A stretch of 64,000 nucleotides of DNA from Streptomyces sp. TRM70350 (GTDB lineage: Bacteria > Actinomycetota > Actinomycetes > Streptomycetales > Streptomycetaceae). The notes beneath the pieces were generated by a model. That model saw only the letters and a program-made list of their open reading frames with translations, did not search any database and had not been told where the DNA came from. This document shows, piece by piece, positions 60,550-64,000 of the stretch. Within the stretch, counting starts at the first letter, position 1. Each line of letters starts with the position of its first letter. The stretch lies in NCBI RefSeq assembly GCF_019219825.1, contig NZ_JAHUXH010000034.1, forward strand, positions 1-64,000. Reading direction: 5' to 3'. A program made the translations under genes and the position numbers.

Positions 60550-61437
60550 TCAGCGCAGCGGTTCCAGCTCCCAACTGGTCAGCATCCGCAGGGCTTCCTC
60601 CGAGCGGGAGCCCGGCTCGGCGTGGTAGGTGACCAGCCGCATAGGGGCGCCCCCGGGCAGCGCCATGGGCTCGTGGATGAGGTCGAACTCCCCCACCAGC
60701 GGGTGCCGCATCCGCACGGACTCGCCGATGGCCCCACAGCTCACCTCGTGCCGTGCCCACAGCTGCCGGAACTCCTCGCTCTTCTGCGACAACTCCTCGA
60801 TCAGGGAAGAGAGGTAGGAATCCCCGGGGCTTTTGCCGGCGTTCATGCGCACAGCGCCGGCGGTTCTCAGCGCCGTGCGGCCCGGGTCGGCGAACCGGTC
60901 GCGTGCCTCGGGCGAGAGGAAGATCAGCCGGGCCACGTTGCGCTCCTCGGGCGGCAGCTGGGCCCAGTTGCCGAAGACGGCGGTGGCGAGCCGGTTCCAT
61001 CCCAGGATGTCCAGGCGCCGGCTGACGACGTAGGCGGGTACGCCGAGTGTGTCGAGCAGATGCTGGACGCTGGTCCGCAGCCGCTGCGGCGGAGGCGCGG
61101 CCTGCGTCATGCTCTGACGGTCGGGCTGGGCCAGCCGGACCAGATGGTCACGCTCCTCCTCGCTCAGGCGCAGGGCGTGGGCGACGGCGTCCAGCACCTC
61201 GGCCGACATCGTCTCGCCGTATCCCTGCTCCAGGCGCGCGTAGTACGCGTACGACACCCCCGCAAGCTGCGCCAGCTCCTCGCGCCGCAATCCGGGAACC
61301 CGCCGCCGCCCGTACGACGGCAGGCCCACGTCCTCGGGCCTGAGCCGGGCCCTGCGAGAGCGCAGGAACTCCCTCAGCTCGGTGCGCCGGTCAAGTCCGG
61401 ACGTCGCTTGGTCACCGGGCGCCACATGTGAAGACAT
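60550..61437 (-). CDS. MmyB-like XRE family transcriptional regulator
   Basis: The product has 295 residues. The helix-turn-helix reads GLRREELAQLAGVSYAYYARLE at about 49-70, and a full-length MmyB-like ligand domain follows (AYVVSRRLDILGWNRLATAV to EPGSRSEEALRML). These regulators often control a divergent oxidoreductase, as here with the SDR at 61577. The intergenic region has a dyad, but that resembles the TetR operator at 63021 rather than a site for this protein. The start at 61437 is chosen over 61500 because it gives the usual family N-terminus. Confidence 0.88.
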   Translation of the reverse strand: MSSHVAPGDQATSGLDRRTELREFLRSRRARLRPEDVGLPSYGRRRVPGLRREELAQLAGVSYAYYARLEQGYGETMSAEVLDAVAHALRLSEEERDHLVRLAQPDRQSMTQAAPPPQRLRTSVQHLLDTLGVPAYVVSRRLDILGWNRLATAVFGNWAQLPPEERNVARLIFLSPEARDRFADPGRTALRTAGAVRMNAGKSPGDSYLSSLIEELSQKSEEFRQLWARHEVSCGAIGESVRMRHPLVGEFDLIHEPMALPGGAPMRLVTYHAEPGSRSEEALRMLTSWELEPLR

Positions 61438-61508
61438 CGCTGTCCTCCAGTTGTCATACGTGCCTCGCTGGTGCGGAGCAGCGTACAGCATCGACTCCAC
61501 GAATCACC

Positions 61509-61525
61509 TTGATACTGAGTCTCAG
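61509..61525. promoter_or_regulatory. Degenerate copy of the TetR operator before the SDR
   Basis: TTGATACTGAGTCTCAG shares TTGATACT and most of the right half with the perfect dyad TTGATACTCGGTATCAA at 63021. It lies 51 bases before the SDR start, in the promoter region shared with the MmyB-like gene. Confidence 0.5.
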
Positions 61526-61576
61526 ACAGGTGTAGAGTCTCCTTATAAGACTTCACTTCGGACGGGAGTGTTTCTC

Positions 61577-62401
61577 GTGAGCAAGATCTGGTTCATCACC
61601 GGTTCCTCGCGCGGCTTCGGCCGCCAGTTCGCCCAGGCGGCCCTGGAGCGCGGCGACAAGGTCGCGGCCACCGCCCGCAACACCGACTCCCTCGCGGACC
61701 TGGTGGCCGCCCACGGCGAGGCGATCCTTCCCCTGTCCTTGGATGTCACCGACAAGGCCGCCGCCGTCGAGGCCGTGCGCCGGGCGCACGAGCACTTCGG
61801 CCGCCTGGACGTCGTCGTCAACAACGCCGGCTACGGCCTGTTCGGTACAGTCGAGGAGCTGACGGAACAGCAGGTTCGCGACCAGATGGAGACCAACTTC
61901 TACGGCGCCCTGTGGGTCACCCAGGCCGCCCTGCCTCTCCTGCGGGCGCAGGGCAGTGGCCACATCGTGCAGATCTCCAGCGTCGGCGGCGTCACCGCCT
62001 TCCCCAACCTCGGTGTCTACAACGCCTCCAAGTGGGCCCTGGAGGCCCTGAGCGAGGCCCTCGCCCAGGAGGTCGCCGCATTCGGCATCAAGGTCACCCT
62101 CGTCGAGCCCGGCGGCTTCGCCACCGACTGGTACGGCCCCTCCGCCACCTTCGCCGAGCAACTGCCCGTCTACGACGACCTGCGCGCGGCCATCGCCGCC
62201 TACTGGAGCAACACCCGGCCCGGCGACCCGACCGCCGCCGGCGCGGCCCTGCTGAAGATCGCCGACGCCGACAACCCGCCCCTGCGGGTCTTCTTCGGCA
62301 GCTCCCCGCTCCAGCTCGTCCCGCAGGTCTACGCCGAACGGCTGAAGACCTGGGAGGAATGGGCCGACGTCGCCACCGAGGCCCAGGGCAGCGCCGCGTA
62401 A
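61577..62401 (+). CDS. SDR family oxidoreductase (classical)
   Basis: The product has 274 residues. The Rossmann motif TGSSRGFGRQFA is at about 8-19, NNAGYG near 82-87, and the catalytic Ser-Tyr-Lys as ISSVGG and YNASK near 138-158. The family includes oxidoreductases that reduce small ketones or aldehydes; the substrate is unknown. The GTG at 61577 follows GACGGGAG. It is divergent from the MmyB-like regulator and preceded by a copy of the TetR dyad, so two regulators may control it. A hairpin follows the stop. Confidence 0.92.
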   Translation: MSKIWFITGSSRGFGRQFAQAALERGDKVAATARNTDSLADLVAAHGEAILPLSLDVTDKAAAVEAVRRAHEHFGRLDVVVNNAGYGLFGTVEELTEQQVRDQMETNFYGALWVTQAALPLLRAQGSGHIVQISSVGGVTAFPNLGVYNASKWALEALSEALAQEVAAFGIKVTLVEPGGFATDWYGPSATFAEQLPVYDDLRAAIAAYWSNTRPGDPTAAGAALLKIADADNPPLRVFFGSSPLQLVPQVYAERLKTWEEWADVATEAQGSAA

Positions 62402-62414
62402 CCGTATGTCACAG

Positions 62415-62434
62415 GCGCCGGCCGGAGCCGGCGC
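62415..62434 (+). terminator. Hairpin terminator after the SDR
   Basis: GCGCCGGC and GCCGGCGC form a perfect 8-base stem with a 4-base loop (CGGA), 14 bases after the stop codon. Confidence 0.6.
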
Positions 62435-62602
62435 TCGTCGCCGCAGCCACGACAACGGCCGGCGGGTATGCGCGATCCCGCGACGGGAGACCGCGCGCCC
62501 GCCGGCCGTGGTGTGGGAGCAGCGAGGAGGCGACCGTCCCCGCCGCCACCCGGCACGCCCTGGCCGGGCCGACGGACTCCCACGACGGTACGGTCCGGTT
62601 GC

Positions 62603-62750
62603 TCAGGGAGACGGCTTCAGGCGGCCGTCACTGATCTTCATGTCCCTGAGACGGCCGGGGACGGTGACGTAGCCGCGCTCGTCCATGACGCCCAGGTCGC
62701 CAGTGTGCAGCCATCCGTCGCGCTCGATGGTCCGGGTGGTGGCCTCCGAT
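62603..62750 (-). pseudogene. C-terminal fragment of an AMP-forming acyl-CoA ligase
   Basis: On the minus strand a frame reads EATTRTIERDGWLHTGDLGV then MDERGYVTVPGRLRDMKIS, ending 10 residues later. This is the hinge region (A7-A8 motifs, TGD and GR-KD) of the ANL superfamily. The catalytic Lys domain and all upstream parts are missing. The rest of the gap to 63020 has one more short coding-like piece on the same strand (about 62891-63010) that I cannot assign. Confidence 0.7.
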
Positions 62751-63020
62751 GGTGAGGCCGAGGACCGGCCGGTATGTGGCGGTGGGCCGGTGCGAGCGGG
62801 TCAGCGGTTCTTGCGCCGTCACTCCTCCAGGTCTCGCGCTAGGGGGACCGGACCGGGCCACCGCCGTCGGGTCCAGCGGCCCAAGGCGCGTCACTTGACC
62901 GCCTCGTGGAAGCCTTGGGTGGCGGCGAACTGCTGGAACCAGCGGCCCTCCGGCGAGTGCCGGGTGATGCCGTCGAAGAGGGTGGTCACGCGTTGAGTCG
63001 GTCGGGACGGTGGAGAGTGA

Positions 63021-63037
63021 TTGATACTCGGTATCAA
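63021..63037. promoter_or_regulatory. Perfect dyad, likely operator of the TetR gene
   Basis: TTGATACTCGGTATCAA is a 17-base perfect palindrome with a 3-base centre, 29 bases before the TetR start. The left half also looks like a -35 element (TTGATA). Autoregulation by the adjacent TetR protein is likely. Confidence 0.75.
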
Positions 63038-63065
63038 TTTGAGTCGTTGCTGTACCCTACTGGGT

Positions 63066-63689
63066 ATGAGTGAGACCTCCCGTACCGCCGCCCAGTCCGC
63101 AGGCAAGCCGCCCGGCTTGCGTGAGCGCATGCGTGCGACGGTTCGGGCGGAGGTGGTCGAGGTGGCGCACCGCCTCTTCACCGAGCAGGGGTTCGACCGG
63201 ACGACCGTCGACCAGATCGCCGCCGAGGTGGGCCTGTCGCGCGCCAGCCTGTTCCGGTACTTCGGCACCAAGGAAGACATCGTCCTGGGACGCCTGGAGG
63301 AATCCGGCCGCCAGATCGCGGAGGCGCTCGCCGCCCGCCCCGACGACGAGCAGCCGTGGGAGGCACTGCGCCGGGCGTTCGACGTCCTGACGCGGATGAA
63401 CGAGGCAGCACCCGAGCAGGCACTCAGCTATCTGCGGATGCTCCAGGAGACCCCGTCACTGCGCGCCCGGCACTACGAGAAGCAACTGAGCTGGCAGGAG
63501 CTGCTGGTGCCGGAGGTCGCCCGGCGCCTGGGGGTGAGCCCTGACCGGCCCGAGGACCCCAGGGCGAGTGCGCTGGCCGCCGCCGCCCTCGCCTGCCTGG
63601 ACGTGGCCGCCAAGGGATGGGTGGCCTGCGACGGTACAGTCGCGCTGGCCGTGCTGCTCGACCGGGCCATGGGCGCGTTGGCGAAGTAG
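63066..63689 (+). CDS. TetR family transcriptional regulator
   Basis: The product has 207 residues. The N-terminal TetR DNA-binding domain includes AHRLFTEQGFDRTTVDQIA and the helix-turn-helix GLSRASLFRYFGTKEDIV at about 57-74. The C-terminal helical domain (to 207) should bind a small ligand. The ATG at 63066 is chosen because the perfect dyad is then placed in its promoter; the open frame begins 45 bases earlier inside that dyad. Probable targets are itself and the SDR at 61577, which has a related dyad. Confidence 0.92.
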   Translation: MSETSRTAAQSAGKPPGLRERMRATVRAEVVEVAHRLFTEQGFDRTTVDQIAAEVGLSRASLFRYFGTKEDIVLGRLEESGRQIAEALAARPDDEQPWEALRRAFDVLTRMNEAAPEQALSYLRMLQETPSLRARHYEKQLSWQELLVPEVARRLGVSPDRPEDPRASALAAAALACLDVAAKGWVACDGTVALAVLLDRAMGALAK

Positions 63690-63793
63690 CCCGGCCCGCC
63701 GCCCCGTCGCGCGCTTCGCTTCCACGCTCACTGCGCCACGGCGGAAGCGGCTGCTACCGCATCGAGCGCACGCCCGGGACTCGCCGCAGTAGG

Positions 63794-63895
63794 CCTGTGT
63801 ACATGCACGGCGGCGGACATGTCCTCGGCAGTCCAGACTTCCGCCACTGCGACCGGCTGCGGATCGCTGACCGGCCGGGTCGGCTCGTAGACGGG
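63794..63895 (+). pseudogene. Fragment of an HGG-motif esterase/lipase
   Basis: A short frame reads PVYMHGGGHVLGSPDFRHCD, the oxyanion-hole region of hormone-sensitive-lipase-type alpha/beta hydrolases (HGGG). It continues for about 15 residues without the family pattern, and no nucleophile elbow follows before the window end. There is no ribosome site or N-terminal part; the preceding 100 bases have no gene. Confidence 0.55.
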
Positions 63896-63921
63896 CACGG
63901 GTGTGGGTCGGCGGCTGACTC

Positions 63922-64000
63922 CTATTGGGGGGTGCCGGTCTCGGACCGAGCCAGGACGGCGGCCGTCAGAGTCACGTGTCGGTTCAGCACGTCGGCAGCG
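63922..64000 (-). CDS. C-terminal end of a gene entering from the right (possibly GntR/FCD)
   Basis: The last 25 codons of a minus-strand frame read AADVLNRHVTLTAAVLARSE and end with a TAG stop at 63922-63924. The helical pattern and Arg-His-x-x-x-Thr resemble the last helix of FCD-type GntR regulators. Only this short piece is in the window, so the assignment is weak. Confidence 0.35.
   Translation of the reverse strand, partial: AADVLNRHVTLTAAVLARSETGTPQ

Noticed and set aside
1..64000. CRISPR arrays, tRNA, rRNA and riboswitch candidates
   Set aside because: No regularly spaced repeats, cloverleaf ends with CCA-like acceptor stems, or known riboswitch cores were recognised. A covariance-model search would be decisive.

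Overview
The window looks like chromosomal DNA from the arm of a linear Streptomyces replicon. The base composition is very GC rich, codons end almost always in G or C, GTG starts and 4-base stop/start overlaps are common, and several families are typical of Streptomyces (AztD, aminopeptidase S type M28, ECF with a DGPF partner, MmyB-like regulators). The tap-tpg pair at 23.5-26.2 kb encodes the telomere-associated and terminal proteins of linear Streptomyces replicons and usually lies in a chromosome arm or on a linear plasmid. The many decayed fragments (16.8-17.8, 22.9-23.3, 51.4-53.5 and 62.6-63.9 kb) also fit arm DNA.

Layout. 0-3.6 kb: two small secreted proteins, a membrane diacylglycerol/sphingosine kinase-like protein and two small overlapping genes, one a zinc ribbon. 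3.6-11.8 kb: a minus-strand [NiFe]-hydrogenase maturation operon, hypX-small ORF-protease-hypA(truncated)-hypB-hypF-hypC-hypD-hypE, with no hydrogenase structural genes in view. 11.9-16.7 kb: an MFS exporter, a DUF4142 protein, a K+/H+-type antiporter with its regulatory subunit, and tatA. 16.75-17.8 kb: remnants of an M56 peptidase and of a GlxA-type AraC regulator, the latter interrupted by a 162-bp palindromic MITE with a TTA target duplication. 17.8-22.8 kb: an amidinotransferase preceded by a coupled 41-residue ORF, a dienelactone-hydrolase-like protein, DUF2267, an SDR and a secreted metzincin protease. 23.5-26.2 kb: tap and tpg. 26.3-33.4 kb: envelope genes, namely a secreted Amidase_6 protein, a membrane-anchored polysaccharide deacetylase, a class A PBP with a damaged transpeptidase site, and an Asp2/XcbB-like protein. 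33.4-40.8 kb: a divergent P450/flavin monooxygenase pair, a small secreted protein, a multicopper oxidase, a TOPRIM protein and a secreted M28 aminopeptidase. 40.9-42.5 kb: an ECF sigma factor with its DGPF partner.

42.7-51.3 kb is a metal-acquisition locus. aztA and a family-5 solute-binding protein with a fused DppB/DppC-type permease run left; aztB, an AztD-like lipoprotein, aztC and aztD run right. A near-consensus Zur box sits between aztA and aztB, and an iron-box-like (IdeR/DmdR) site lies upstream of the family-5 binding protein, suggesting zinc control of the core transporter and possible separate iron control of the peptide/metallophore-type importer.

53.9-60.5 kb is a coherent operon for a Tat-exported molybdenum aldehyde oxidoreductase (paoA-paoB-paoC), its XdhC/PaoD-type chaperone, and the cofactor genes moaA and moaE. 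60.5-63.7 kb holds an MmyB-like regulator, an SDR and a TetR regulator. A perfect dyad in front of the TetR gene is repeated in degenerate form in front of the SDR, so the two probably form one regulon. The right edge has an esterase fragment and the C-terminal end of a gene entering from the right on the minus strand. I found no rRNA or tRNA gene, CRISPR array or intact transposase.
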